Shown piece by piece: positions 9,980 to 19,589 of a stretch of DNA of 48,632 bases; position 1 is the stretch's first letter; each line of letters starts with the position of its first letter. The stretch spans positions 1-48,632 of the forward strand of contig CACDMT010000005.1 of NCBI GenBank assembly GCA_902553945.1. The letters run 5' to 3'. Both the position numbers and the translations under genes were made by a program. The notes under the pieces are model-generated. The model saw only the letters and a program-made list of their open reading frames with translations, ran no database searches and had not been told where the DNA came from. This stretch comes from an uncultured Alphaproteobacteria bacterium (GTDB lineage Bacteria; Pseudomonadota; Alphaproteobacteria; HIMB59; GCA-002718135).

Positions 9980-10725
9980 ATTACTTTTGCCTCGTGTTTT
10001 AATTTTTGTACAAGTTCAGATACATCATTTACCATAATTCCTTTTTGACGAACAGGTGGCTCTTCGACCTTTATTTGTTCAATTCTAGGATTGATATCTA
10101 ATCCAAGAGAATTAGCATCTTTAACATCTATTTGTTTTTTCTTTGCTTTCATAATATTTGGGAGTGAAGCATATCGCGGTTCATTCAAACGTAAATCACA
10201 TGAAGCAACAAAGGGAATACTGACTTTAATTCTTTCAAGTCCTTCATCAATTTCTCTGGTTACAGTAGCACTTTTATCCTCTATTTCGATTTTAGAGGCA
10301 AATGTGGCCTGAGGCCAATTAAGTAATGCTGAAGTCATTTGTCCAGTTTGATTAGAATCATCATCTATTGCCTGTTTACCCATAAGAATAATTGAAGGCT
10401 TTTCTTCCTCTGCAATTTTAGAAATAATTTTAGATATAGCTAAAGGCTCTAACTCAACATCTGATTTTACATGAATTCCTCTGTCAACACCCATAGCGAG
10501 AGCTGTGCGAATTGTTTCTTGAGTTTTATCACCACCAATTGAAAGAACAATAATTTCATCAGCTTTACCTGATTCTTTTATACGAAGTGCTTCTTCAACT
10601 GCATTTTCGTCAGGAGGATTCATAGACATTTTAACATTATCTTTTTCCACACCACTCCCATCAGGCTTGACTCTTATTTGTACATTATAATCAATGACTC
10701 TTTTTACTGTTACTAATATTTTCAT
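9976..10725 (-). CDS. etfB: Electron transfer flavoprotein beta subunit
   Basis: This 249-residue protein is the AMP-binding subunit of ETF and matches the family length. Diagnostic segments are the N-terminal [13 protein letters not shown], the [17 protein letters not shown] block, the [16 protein letters not shown] block, and the central [21 protein letters not shown] segment that docks with partner dehydrogenases. The ATG lies one base after the stop of the dimethylglycine dehydrogenase gene, so the two are probably translated in a coupled way. Confidence 0.97.
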   Translation of the reverse strand: MKILVTVKRVIDYNVQIRVKPDGSGVEKDNVKMSMNPPDENAVEEALRIKESGKADEIIVLSIGGDKTQETIRTALAMGVDRGIHVKSDVELEPLAISKIISKIAEEEKPSIILMGKQAIDDDSNQTGQMTSALLNWPQATFASKIEIEDKSATVTREIDEGLERIKVSIPFVASCDLRLNEPRYASLPNIMKAKKKQIDVKDANSLGLDINPRIEQIKVEEPPVRQKGIMVNDVSELVQKLKHEAKVI

Positions 10726-10726
10726 A

Positions 10727-13162
10727 TTAGTTTCTCAATTTTTCATTATTTGGATCATAAGGGCTGTCCTCGATTACTGTTACTTTATGTTTCTTATCTA
10801 AAATATCCATTTCTAAATTTTGACCAACTTTTGAAAATTGTGGTTCTACCATACCAATTGCTAACGATTTTTTCACTCTAAAACCGTAGTTACCTCCTGT
10901 CGCACGACCTATTACTTTGCCATTATTATAAATAGGATTATTTCCCAATGCATCTGCATCTTCAACATCATGAACTTCTAATGTTACCATTTTATTTTTA
11001 AACCCTCTTTGCTGCCATTCTACTAGAGCATCTCTTCCTATAAAATTGCCTTTATTAAGATGTACAAATCTATCTAATCCTGACTCAAAAGCTGCATACT
11101 CAATAGACATTTCAGTGCCAACTAACTTATATGTTTTTTCGACTCTTAGACTTTCCATGGCCCTAATACCAAATGGCTTTAAACCAAAGTCTTTACCTGC
11201 CTCCATTAGTTTATCAAAAATATGATTTTGATATTCTATTGGATGATGCAATTCCCATCCAAGTTCACCAACAAAATTCATACGCATGGCAATTGAGGGG
11301 GCTAAACTAACATTAATCTTTTTTGATGAAAGCCATGGAAATTTTTCATTTGATAAATCGGTTTTAGTAATTTTAGATAAAATATCTCTTGATTTAGGAC
11401 CTGCTAAAACTAGTACTCCAATGCTATTTGTTAAATTTTCATAATTTACAGAATTATCCTTAGGCATCCATTTATGAATCCAATCATGATCCAATCTTTG
11501 AAATGCGCCTGCTGAAACTAAATAGAATGAATTTTCTTTTTCTTTTGCAATTGTAAACTCAGAGTGAACTCCTCCAGCTGTATTTAAAGCATGACATAAG
11601 TTAACTCTTCCATTTTTCTTGGGTATTTTATTTGCTACTAGATTATCTAAAAATTCCTCAGCTCCAGGACCTGATATTCTGCATTTAGCAAAAGCTGACA
11701 TATCTAGTAATCCTGCATTTTGAGCAACATTCTCACATTCATTACCTACATGTTTAAACCACTTAGATCTTCTAAAAGACCAATCGTCATGTTGTAATTC
11801 TTTAGATGGTGCAAACCAGTTTGCCCGCTCCCATCCAAATTTTTGTCCAAATACTGCTCCAAGATCCTTTAACCTATCATAACATGGAGCTTGTCTTAAT
11901 GGTCTACCTCCAGCTCTTTCTTCATCAGGATAATGAACCGTAAATACATTTGCATAAGCTTCCTCATTTTTATCAATGAGATAAGTTTCAGTAGCATAAT
12001 CACCAAATCTTCTTGGGTCTACACCCAGCATATCAATAGTTGGCTCTCCATCGATTATCCACTCAGCAATTTGCCACCCAGCTCCTCCTGCTGCAGTAAT
12101 ACCAAAGCTGTGACCTTCATTTAACCAAAAGTTTTTTAAACCCCAAGCCGGTCCAACAATAGGACTGCCATCAGGAGTATAGCAAATAGCACCATTATAT
12201 ACTTTCTTAACTCCAACCTCTCCAAATATAGGAACACGTTTAATTGCTGACTCAATGTGTGTTTCTATTCTCTCTAAATCTTCTTGAAAAAGTTCAAATT
12301 CTGATTCTTTATCTGGTCCATTTAAATAACATACTGGAGCACCTTTTTCATAAGGACCTAAGATTAAACCTCCTCTTTCTTCTCTCATATACCAAGAACT
12401 GTCTGAATCTCTAAGTACACCCATTTCTGGAAGACCTTGTTCTTTTCTTTTTATAATTTCTGGATGATCATCTGTGACTATGTATTGATGCTCCACCGGA
12501 ATCACAGGAATTTCAAGACCAACCATCTTACCAGTTTGCCTTGCAAAGTTACCAGTACATGAGACAACATGTTCGCATTCAATTGAACCTTTATCTGTTT
12601 CTACAACCCATAAATCATCTTTAGATTTAGAAATTCCTATAACACTAGTGTTTCTATAAATTTCTGCTCCATTATCTCTTGCTCCTTTAGCTAGTGCTTG
12701 CGTTAAATCAGCTGGTTGAATGTATCCATCTTCTGGATGTTGAATTGCACCAATTAAACCTTCAGTATTACATAGAGGCCATATTTCTTTTACTTGGTCT
12801 GGTGTTAAGAATTTAAAATCTACCCCTATAGTTTTGGCTACTCCAGAATATTGATAGTACTCATCCATTCTGTCTTTTGTTGTTGCAAGTCTAATATTTG
12901 AAACAACACTAAAACCAACTTTTTGACCAGTTTCTTCTTCAAGTGTTTTATAAAATTTAACAGCATATTTATGAAGTTGTCCAACTGAATAACTCATATT
13001 AAATAAAGGTAAAAGTCCGGCTGCATGCCAAGTCGAACCTGAAGTTAATTCTTTTCTCTCAACAAGTACAACATCTGACCAACCTTTCTTGGCCAAATGG
13101 TAAAGTGTACTTACTCCTACAGCACCCCCACCTATAACTACTACTTTTGACTTTGATTTCAT
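10727..13162 (-). CDS. Dimethylglycine or sarcosine dehydrogenase, FAD- and folate-dependent
   Basis: This 811-residue enzyme removes a methyl group from dimethylglycine (or sarcosine), passing electrons to ETF and the carbon to tetrahydrofolate. The N-terminal domain starts [18 protein letters not shown]. The segment [11 protein letters not shown] contains His46, aligned with the histidine that binds FAD covalently in mammalian dimethylglycine dehydrogenase. The C-terminal half (about 430-800) is a GcvT-type folate domain with [10 protein letters not shown] and the final [22 protein letters not shown] region. Genes for both ETF subunits and ETF-QO follow directly, which fits a dehydrogenase rather than an oxygen-dependent oxidase. 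Sarcosine is also served by soxBDAG, so dimethylglycine is the more economical guess. The family cannot be resolved to one substrate by eye. Confidence 0.9.
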   Translation of the reverse strand: MKSKSKVVVIGGGAVGVSTLYHLAKKGWSDVVLVERKELTSGSTWHAAGLLPLFNMSYSVGQLHKYAVKFYKTLEEETGQKVGFSVVSNIRLATTKDRMDEYYQYSGVAKTIGVDFKFLTPDQVKEIWPLCNTEGLIGAIQHPEDGYIQPADLTQALAKGARDNGAEIYRNTSVIGISKSKDDLWVVETDKGSIECEHVVSCTGNFARQTGKMVGLEIPVIPVEHQYIVTDDHPEIIKRKEQGLPEMGVLRDSDSSWYMREERGGLILGPYEKGAPVCYLNGPDKESEFELFQEDLERIETHIESAIKRVPIFGEVGVKKVYNGAICYTPDGSPIVGPAWGLKNFWLNEGHSFGITAAGGAGWQIAEWIIDGEPTIDMLGVDPRRFGDYATETYLIDKNEEAYANVFTVHYPDEERAGGRPLRQAPCYDRLKDLGAVFGQKFGWERANWFAPSKELQHDDWSFRRSKWFKHVGNECENVAQNAGLLDMSAFAKCRISGPGAEEFLDNLVANKIPKKNGRVNLCHALNTAGGVHSEFTIAKEKENSFYLVSAGAFQRLDHDWIHKWMPKDNSVNYENLTNSIGVLVLAGPKSRDILSKITKTDLSNEKFPWLSSKKINVSLAPSIAMRMNFVGELGWELHHPIEYQNHIFDKLMEAGKDFGLKPFGIRAMESLRVEKTYKLVGTEMSIEYAAFESGLDRFVHLNKGNFIGRDALVEWQQRGFKNKMVTLEVHDVEDADALGNNPIYNNGKVIGRATGGNYGFRVKKSLAIGMVEPQFSKVGQNLEMDILDKKHKVTVIEDSPYDPNNEKLRN

Positions 13163-13213
13163 TATTATTTAATACTGTACTTCATTAATCATATTAAATA
13201 GAGTGGGTCAATC

Positions 13214-13834
13214 ATGAGATACTTTAAAAGAATATTTTTAGTGGTTATTATAACTGCTGTAAGTTGTTTTTCTGTAAAAGCTGAAACTACAATTGAAGAG
13301 TTATTTTTTGATAAGTCAAAACCTTATCATCTTAAGGTCTTAGATGTTATACCAAAAAATGGGATTGTTCAAATTGGTGATAATAATGCTAAAAATACTA
13401 TCATAGAGTTTATGGACTACTTTTGTGGATATTGCAAACAAGTACATTTAGAATTATTACAGATTGCTGAGGAACGTGATGATACAAGATTAGTTTTTCT
13501 TCAACATCCAATATTGAGTGAATCCTCAAAACTATTGGCTAATATGGTTGTTGCTGCCAATATGCAGGGGAAAGGTACTGAATTTCATAATGCATTATTT
13601 AGTATTGAAGGAAATTTGAATAATGAAAAACTTCAACAAATTGTTAAAGATTTAGAAATTAATAGTGCAAAATTAAATATAGATATGAATAAAGAAGAAG
13701 TTAAAAATATAGTAAATCTCTCTTCTTTCATGGCAAATGGCTCAGGAGCACGAGGCACACCAACATTTTTTATAAATGAAGAATTTGTGGTTGGTTATAT
13801 TTCTATAGATAAAATTAGATCTTTACTAAAATAA
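13214..13834 (+). CDS. DsbA-family periplasmic thiol-disulfide protein
   Basis: The 206-residue protein has an N-terminal signal sequence (about residues 1-23, ending VKA) and a thioredoxin fold of the DsbA/Com1 type. The active site is Cys71-Gly-Tyr-Cys74 in DYFCGYCKQVH. The cis-proline loop is GTPTFFIN (about residue 181). It should catalyse disulfide formation or isomerisation in secreted proteins. It is transcribed divergently from the dimethylglycine dehydrogenase operon across a 51-base gap and ends in a strong hairpin terminator. The cysteine-rich secreted protein at 43278-44132 is one conceivable client (inference). Confidence 0.9.
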   Translation: MRYFKRIFLVVIITAVSCFSVKAETTIEELFFDKSKPYHLKVLDVIPKNGIVQIGDNNAKNTIIEFMDYFCGYCKQVHLELLQIAEERDDTRLVFLQHPILSESSKLLANMVVAANMQGKGTEFHNALFSIEGNLNNEKLQQIVKDLEINSAKLNIDMNKEEVKNIVNLSSFMANGSGARGTPTFFINEEFVVGYISIDKIRSLLK

Positions 13835-13835
13835 A

Positions 13836-13861
13836 AAAAGCTTCTTAAATAAGAAGCTTTT
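13836..13861. terminator. Bidirectional intrinsic terminator
   Basis: A perfect 11-bp stem (AAAAGCTTCTT paired with AAGAAGCTTTT) closes a four-base AAAT loop. An A-run lies on the left and T-rich sequence on the right. It sits between the converging dsbA-like gene and the DmdA-like gene and can stop transcription from both sides. Confidence 0.9.
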
Positions 13862-13875
13862 ATAAATATTATTTA

Positions 13876-15213
13876 TTATTTATTTGCGTCAGATACTTCT
13901 CTTGTATTTGCGTTATAAGATTCAGTAAATGGAATTGGAACGACTTCAGCATCAACTGGAGTACCGGGAGTATCTGAATATTGATCAGGTAAATGCACTT
14001 TATATTTTTTACCCAATGATCCGATCGGAAATCCATTTTTGCTTAAAGTTCCATCATAAGGTATATAGCCCATAGCAATATTACGACCTTGCTCTGGATG
14101 ATACCAAGGTGAAGTAATAAACCCACATGGTTCACCACCATCCTCAGACACTAACCAGAAATCTGGTGCATATTCCTCAATTGGTTTTCCACCAAGCGAT
14201 AAACCTACCAACTGTAATTTATATGGTTTTTTACCAGCTCTTAAATCATCTCTCATTTTTTCAAGAACTGCTTTACCAACATAATCAGTAGTTTTATTCC
14301 ACTCACCTTTACCAGATAAAGATACTTGATAACCTAAATTACATTGGAATGGATTATGTTGATTATCCATATCTTGTCCCCAAGACAAAATACCAGCTTG
14401 TATTCTTCTATGATGTGCAGGAGCAATTACCATTAGATTGTGTTTTTTACCTGCATCAAGGACTGCATTCCACATATCATCAGCATACTTAGTAGAGTCA
14501 TATAAATATATTTCAAAACCTGCTTCACCTGAAAATCCTGATTGAGAAATAATACAATCCCTACCTCCAACTTTTACTGCTGCAAGTCCATAAAAAGGCA
14601 TATTGTTTATGTCTACTTGATCTCCAACAAGATCAGACATTAGTGCGTGTGCTTTAGGTCCTTGAATTTGTACTGGGCTTACATCAATTTCATCAATGGT
14701 AACATTAAAACGATTATCATGATTTACACCTTGGAGATAAAGACCGATATCCGAATCTGAAAGTGAAAACCAAAACTCATCTTGTGAAATTCTTAAAAGA
14801 ATTGGATCATTTAAAACTCCTCCATACTGATTACACAAAATTACATATCTTGCTCTCATAGGTGAGATTTTAGTTGCATCTCTTGTGATAACATAGTCCA
14901 CAAAAGCCTCTGCATCAGGTCCTTTAACCTGTATTTGTCTTTCAACTGCAACGTTCCACATTGTTACATGATTTTTTATTGCCTCATACTCAACCATTGC
15001 TCCACCATCTTCAGGTTTTACATAACCTCTTGGATGGTAAATTCTATTGTAAACTGTTGCTCTCCAACATCCCGCCTCCATTGACAAATGCCAATAAGGT
15101 GATTTTCTAACTCTAGTTGAAATTAGCATTTGAACTGGTGTTGGGCCACTTTGTCTTAAATTGTAGGGAACCCTTCTGTCCGATTGATCCACTGACGTAG
15201 AATGCTTAATCAT
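13876..15213 (-). CDS. DmdA/GcvT-family folate-dependent demethylase
   Basis: This 445-residue protein belongs to the GcvT/aminomethyltransferase fold. Its segments MWNVAVERQIQVKGPDA, FWFSLSDSDIGLYLQGV, VSPVQIQGPKAHALM and QSGFSGEAGFEIYLYD resemble DMSP demethylase (DmdA) more than glycine-cleavage GcvT. DmdA moves a methyl from dimethylsulfoniopropionate to tetrahydrofolate. This protein is longer than typical DmdA (about 370 residues), with a roughly 55-residue N-terminal extension and a polar C-terminal tail. It may therefore be DmdA or a relative with another methylated substrate. The start is supported by AAGGAG at 15220-15225, six bases upstream. It is monocistronic, with its own upstream region and a terminator at its end. 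Confidence 0.75.
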   Translation of the reverse strand: MIKHSTSVDQSDRRVPYNLRQSGPTPVQMLISTRVRKSPYWHLSMEAGCWRATVYNRIYHPRGYVKPEDGGAMVEYEAIKNHVTMWNVAVERQIQVKGPDAEAFVDYVITRDATKISPMRARYVILCNQYGGVLNDPILLRISQDEFWFSLSDSDIGLYLQGVNHDNRFNVTIDEIDVSPVQIQGPKAHALMSDLVGDQVDINNMPFYGLAAVKVGGRDCIISQSGFSGEAGFEIYLYDSTKYADDMWNAVLDAGKKHNLMVIAPAHHRRIQAGILSWGQDMDNQHNPFQCNLGYQVSLSGKGEWNKTTDYVGKAVLEKMRDDLRAGKKPYKLQLVGLSLGGKPIEEYAPDFWLVSEDGGEPCGFITSPWYHPEQGRNIAMGYIPYDGTLSKNGFPIGSLGKKYKVHLPDQYSDTPGTPVDAEVVPIPFTESYNANTREVSDANK

Positions 15214-15219
15214 TAATAA

Positions 15220-15225
15220 CTCCTT
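15220..15225 (-). promoter_or_regulatory. Strong ribosome binding site for the DmdA-like gene
   Basis: On the minus strand AAGGAG lies six bases before the ATG at 15211-15213. It is one of the few consensus Shine-Dalgarno sequences in this AT-rich window. It fixes the start codon and suggests the gene is highly translated. Confidence 0.75.
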
Positions 15226-15364
15226 AAATTAAATATCTATTTTGCGTATCTAAACTTTTTTTACTGTGCAATAACAAAATATAGGCCAATGCAAAAAACT
15301 GGGGAGCTTATTTAAACCTTAATTTGACCCTACTTATAACAAAATATGAATATATTCAATTTTC

Positions 15365-16243
15365 ATGTCTATAAAAATAATTTCATTTTATATTTTATCT
15401 CTTCTTATATTAACTTCATGTTCTTCAAGTTATAATGAGTTAAAAAAAACAGATAATATTACACCTTCAAATTTTCAAGAGTATTTATATATTGAATATA
15501 AGAATAGAGCTATTTTTGAAGCAGAAGAGATGCATGATTGGAACTCTGCAAAGCTATATTCAGAAAAAGCACTTAGAAGCTTGAAAAGTGATTTAATTTA
15601 TCCAGAAAAAAATAGTAATTGGAAAATATCTTTAAATAAGATTAATGAAATAAAAGTTGCACATACTAATTTGTTGTCAATTTATAATGAAGCAAAAATA
15701 ATTGATCCTAAAAATTTAGCTATAGCTATTTCTTCCCTTGATTGCTGGTCTGAACAACAAGAAGAAAATTGGCAAACATGGGATATAATTAATTGCAAAG
15801 AAAGTTTTATAAATTCAATGCACAATATATATAAAAAAATATCAAATAAAAAAATAAACAATAATAAAATATCAAAAGACAACGCTACAGTAGTAACAAA
15901 AAATAAAAAAAATGAATTAAAACATATAATTTACTTTGATTTTGATGACAGTGAACTATCTTTATTAAGTTTGAAAAAAATCGACAATTTTTTACAAAAA
16001 TATGGTGAAGAAATTAAAGAATTTTTATTGGTTGGTCATGCTGATACAAAGGGTTCAGATAAATATAACTTAAATTTATCTTATAAAAGAGCAGAGGTAG
16101 TTAAAAAAATTTTATTATCAAAAGGAATAAGTATTGAGAAAATTAAGATTGTTGGAAAAGGTGAAAAATCACTTGCTGTTAAAACTCCTAATAATACAAA
16201 ACATCCAGCAAATAGAAGGGTAGAATTAAAAAAAGTAAATTAA
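15365..16243 (+). CDS. OmpA-family lipoprotein
   Basis: The 292-residue protein has a lipoprotein signal with lipobox LTSC (Cys near residue 19), a helical, partly Lys/Asn-rich middle part, and a C-terminal OmpA-like peptidoglycan-binding domain from about residue 185. That domain starts IIYFDFDDSELS and contains LLVGHADTKGSDKYNLNLSYKRAE and HPANRRVEL, the hallmark motifs. It probably sits in the outer membrane and clamps it to peptidoglycan, as Pal-like proteins do. The N-terminal domain is not recognised. No tol genes are adjacent, so it is unlikely to be Pal itself. Confidence 0.88.
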   Translation: MSIKIISFYILSLLILTSCSSSYNELKKTDNITPSNFQEYLYIEYKNRAIFEAEEMHDWNSAKLYSEKALRSLKSDLIYPEKNSNWKISLNKINEIKVAHTNLLSIYNEAKIIDPKNLAIAISSLDCWSEQQEENWQTWDIINCKESFINSMHNIYKKISNKKINNNKISKDNATVVTKNKKNELKHIIYFDFDDSELSLLSLKKIDNFLQKYGEEIKEFLLVGHADTKGSDKYNLNLSYKRAEVVKKILLSKGISIEKIKIVGKGEKSLAVKTPNNTKHPANRRVELKKVN

Positions 16244-16283
16244 CTTTTTTTTATATATTTTTTTGATATAGGGAGTTTAAATA

Positions 16284-16676
16284 ATGTACTCACGCACAAC
16301 CAAAAAAATAAATATAACTGTTAAGCCGTATTATCTTGAGGAGCAATCAGAGCCTGAAGATCAGCACTTTGTATGGGCCTACCAAGTAACAATTGATAAT
16401 CAAGGTAAAGAAAAGGTTCAATTAGTAAATAGATATTGGAAAATAGTTGATGCAAATGGTACTCTTCAAGAGGTTAGAGGAAAAGGAGTAGTGGGTGAAC
16501 AACCAGTTTTAAACCCTGGTGAAAAATTTGAGTATACTAGCGGTACACCATTATCAACATCATCTGGTTTTATGGAAGGTTATTATGAAATGCAAAACTC
16601 AAATGGAGATAAATTTGACGTTCAAATACCTCAATTTTCACTAGATAATCCTTTTGAATTAAATCAGTTAAATTAG
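16284..16676 (+). CDS. apaG: ApaG domain protein
   Basis: This 130-residue protein matches ApaG in length and sequence. It has an N-terminal VKPYYLEEQSEPEDQHFVWAY segment, QLVNRYWKIVDANG, the conserved VRGKGVVGEQPVLNPGEKFEYTSG block, and a GFMEGYYEM segment. ApaG is a small fibronectin-III-like beta-sandwich protein linked to Co2+ resistance and Mg2+ efflux phenotypes; its biochemical role is unsettled. trkH follows nine bases downstream on the same strand. Confidence 0.96.
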   Translation: MYSRTTKKINITVKPYYLEEQSEPEDQHFVWAYQVTIDNQGKEKVQLVNRYWKIVDANGTLQEVRGKGVVGEQPVLNPGEKFEYTSGTPLSTSSGFMEGYYEMQNSNGDKFDVQIPQFSLDNPFELNQLN

Positions 16677-16685
16677 TTCATAAGA

Positions 16686-18134
16686 ATGCGCGACTTTAGG
16701 TCAATAATTAATATTTTGGGTATACTTCTTTGTATAGAATCTGCTGCAATGATAATTCCAATGTTTTACGATTTATATTATGGAAATAATGATTGGATTC
16801 ATTTTTTTTATTCAAGTTTGATTACTTTTATTATTGGATCAGTTTTGTTTATATCATTTAGAAAAAAAAATATTAAATTAGGTATAAGACAGGCTTTTGT
16901 TTTAACAATATCATCATGGATGATTATATCAATTTTTGGAGCTATTCCTTTTGTTTACTCTTCTTCATCTTTATCATATACCGATGCTTTCTTTGAATCG
17001 GTGAGTGGAATTACCACTACAGGTGCAACGGTAATTTCTAATTTAAATTCTTTAACCGAAGGTATATTAATTTGGAGATCACTATTGCAGTGGTTTGGAG
17101 GTATTGGAATAATTGTATTAGCAATGGCCATCTTACCAACTTTACAAATTGGAGGCATGCAGCTCTTACATATGGAACATGATGATCCATATGAGAAAAC
17201 TATTCCTAAAGTAAATAGATTTGTTTTAGAATTATTTATCTTATACATAATTTTATCAATCATTTGTGGAATATTATATTTTTTTAGCGGAATGTCAGTT
17301 TTCGACTCTGTAATTCATGCAATGACTACAATATCTACAGGTGGTTTTTCAAATTATGACCAGTCTTTTGCCAATTTTAATTCTTACAAGATTGAAATTG
17401 TTGCAGTTATTTTTATGATTATTGGAAGCTTGCCTTTTGTTTTATATCTTCAGTTTTTACATAATCAAAAAAAATTTTTTATTAAAGACGATCAAGTAAA
17501 ATTATTTTTTATTATTATTACTGCAGTGATAGTAGTTACTACTTTATGGATAAGAGAAACTAAATCACTAGATTTAATTTTATCTTTTAGGATATCGCTT
17601 TTTAATATTACTTCAATATTAACTGGTACAGGTTATTCTAGTAGTAATTTTTCAAATTGGGGAAGTTATGGTTTAGTTATAATGATGATAATTATGTTTA
17701 TTGGTGGATGTGCTGGATCAACAACAGGTGGTATAAAAATTTTTAGATTACAAATTTTATTTAGAGGAGCGATTGCTCAAATAAAAAAATTAACTCAACC
17801 ACATGCTGTTTTTGTTATGCGCTTTAATGGTAATACAGTAAATGAAAATACTTATAACTCTGTTATGGGTTTTTTCTTTATGTATATTTTTTTGTTTATT
17901 ACCTCTGCAATAAGTCTAAGTTTTTTTAATATGGATTTTATAACTGCTTTTTCAGCTTCAGCTTCAGCTATTTCTAATGTTGGTCCAGGTCTTGGAGAAA
18001 TTATTGGACCAGCAAGTAATTATTTTTCTCTTAATGATGGGGCTAAATGGATACTTTCTATTACTATGATTATAGGTAGACTGGAAATATTTACTGTTTT
18101 AGTATTACTTTCTATTAATTTCTGGAAAAATTAA
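16686..18134 (+). CDS. trkH: Trk-type K+ transporter membrane subunit
   Basis: This 482-residue, highly hydrophobic protein is the pore subunit of a TrkH/KtrB potassium uptake system. The four selectivity-filter loops of the superfamily can be read in order: TTTGATVIS (about residue 112), TTISTGGFSN (about 213), LTGTGYSSS (about 312) and ISNVGPGLGE (about 424). The GGCAGSTTGGIKIFR segment is also typical. The regulatory NAD-binding partner (TrkA/KtrA) is not in this window. The last four bases overlap the convergent lipoprotein gene. Confidence 0.95.
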   Translation: MRDFRSIINILGILLCIESAAMIIPMFYDLYYGNNDWIHFFYSSLITFIIGSVLFISFRKKNIKLGIRQAFVLTISSWMIISIFGAIPFVYSSSSLSYTDAFFESVSGITTTGATVISNLNSLTEGILIWRSLLQWFGGIGIIVLAMAILPTLQIGGMQLLHMEHDDPYEKTIPKVNRFVLELFILYIILSIICGILYFFSGMSVFDSVIHAMTTISTGGFSNYDQSFANFNSYKIEIVAVIFMIIGSLPFVLYLQFLHNQKKFFIKDDQVKLFFIIITAVIVVTTLWIRETKSLDLILSFRISLFNITSILTGTGYSSSNFSNWGSYGLVIMMIIMFIGGCAGSTTGGIKIFRLQILFRGAIAQIKKLTQPHAVFVMRFNGNTVNENTYNSVMGFFFMYIFLFITSAISLSFFNMDFITAFSASASAISNVGPGLGEIIGPASNYFSLNDGAKWILSITMIIGRLEIFTVLVLLSINFWKN

Positions 18135-18706
18135 TTTACCAAATATGCACTCATATATTTTTTTAACATTATTTGACTTTCATTTGTAAAATCAATCAAA
18201 GAATTTAATACGAGTTCATTAATTATATTATCTACATCATTTAATGAAATATATTTTTGTGAAGTTGTAGATCTATAACTTTCAACTGTAGTATTTGCAA
18301 TTAAATAACCATTATCATCATAAAGCTCATATTCAACTAAAATAGATACTTCGTATAAAAAAATATTTTTCTCTTCATATTTTTTTGCATCATCATTTAA
18401 TATATTTTTCTTTGTTATTGATGCATCTAAAATATTTATTATAAATTTATTTGCATTGCCAAAATTAGATACATTATTTTCAATCCAGCTTTGTAATTTA
18501 TTAATAGGTGGATTGGTTATTTGATCTTCAATATTTTCTTCAGAAAAAATTGGTTCATAAATTAATTTTGTTTCAACATTTTTAGCATTTATTGAAAATG
18601 TATATAAATTTGAATTATTAAAAACTGTAGTTTGAATAGTTTCAATTGGTTGACATGAAAAAAGAAATAAAATTGAAATTAAAAATATCTTATTTTTTAA
18701 GTACAT
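18131..18706 (-). CDS. Conserved alphaproteobacterial lipoprotein of unknown function
   Basis: The 191-residue protein has a lipoprotein signal ending LFSC (Cys at about residue 18). From memory, the order NVE...P...L..W...., then FIINILDASI, then YEVSILVEYELYD, then Arg/Ser/Thr-rich and Leu-rich ends, follows an uncharacterised alphaproteobacterial envelope protein pattern. No enzymatic motif is visible. The gene begins inside the 3' end of argF (17-base overlap), so it is probably co-transcribed with argDF. It ends with a 4-base convergent overlap with trkH. Confidence 0.72.
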   Translation of the reverse strand: MYLKNKIFLISILFLFSCQPIETIQTTVFNNSNLYTFSINAKNVETKLIYEPIFSEENIEDQITNPPINKLQSWIENNVSNFGNANKFIINILDASITKKNILNDDAKKYEEKNIFLYEVSILVEYELYDDNGYLIANTTVESYRSTTSQKYISLNDVDNIINELVLNSLIDFTNESQIMLKKYMSAYLVN

Positions 18707-19589
18707 ATATCAATATAGCTTGTTGTATAAACATTCTGTTTTGAGCTTGCTGTAAAACAACAGAATTCTTGCCATCTAAGACTTCAGAAGTTACTTCCTG
18801 TCCTCTTTTTGCAGGTAAACAATGCATAAAAATTACATCTTTAGATGCTGTATTTATTATTTTTTTATTAACTGTAAAATTTTTAAAATATTTAATTTTG
18901 TTTTTATTTTTTTCTCCCATTGAAAGCCATACATCTGTCATTATACATTTAGAATTTCTTGAACCCAATAATGGATCAGATAAAAATTTTAAATTTTTGT
19001 TACTATAATATTTTATTTTTTGTTTATTAAAATTAAGTATTTTATTAGGAATAACAACATTTAGTTTAAATAAATAAATTTTTTGAAGATGTAATAGAGA
19101 CATCAATACATTATTAAAATCACCTATCCAGGTAATTTGTAAATTATTATAATTTTTAAATTTTTCTTGAATTGTTAAGAAATCTCCAAGTATTTGACAT
19201 GGATGACTTTGTTCAGTGAGACCATTTATAACTGGAATTACATTTTGTTTACTTATTTTTATAATTTTTTTATGATTATTATTTCTAATCATAATACAAT
19301 CAATAAATTGGGCCAATACATTTAAAACATCTTGGTTTGTTTCTCTCTTATTATCAAATCCTATATCTTTACTATTAAGTTCTAAAACTTTACCTCCTAA
19401 TTTTTGCATTCCTACATTAAAACTCAATCTAGTTCTTAAAGATTGTTTTTCAAAAATCATACCGAGTGTCTTATCTTTACAAAAAGAAGAGTATTTTTTT
19501 GGATTTTTTTTAATTTTTTTGGCAAGTGAAATTATTTCATTTAATTGTTTTTTACTAAAATCACTTATATCAATAAAATTTTTAACCAT
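18690..19589 (-). CDS. argF: Ornithine carbamoyltransferase
   Basis: This 299-residue enzyme makes citrulline from ornithine and carbamoyl phosphate in arginine synthesis. The carbamoyl-phosphate site is SLRTRLSF (a variant of STRTR). The HPCQILGD motif, the DVWLSMGE ornithine-side loop and the HCLPAKRGQEV block are all present and identify the ornithine rather than the aspartate enzyme. The start overlaps the argD stop by one base (TAATG). Confidence 0.96.
   Translation of the reverse strand: MVKNFIDISDFSKKQLNEIISLAKKIKKNPKKYSSFCKDKTLGMIFEKQSLRTRLSFNVGMQKLGGKVLELNSKDIGFDNKRETNQDVLNVLAQFIDCIMIRNNNHKKIIKISKQNVIPVINGLTEQSHPCQILGDFLTIQEKFKNYNNLQITWIGDFNNVLMSLLHLQKIYLFKLNVVIPNKILNFNKQKIKYYSNKNLKFLSDPLLGSRNSKCIMTDVWLSMGEKNKNKIKYFKNFTVNKKIINTASKDVIFMHCLPAKRGQEVTSEVLDGKNSVVLQQAQNRMFIQQAILIYVLKK

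Noticed and set aside
15214-15364. A glycine or SAM riboswitch upstream of the DmdA-like gene
   Set aside because: I looked for the conserved GC-rich cores of glycine and SAM riboswitches and found none; the region has only a good RBS and AT-rich sequence.
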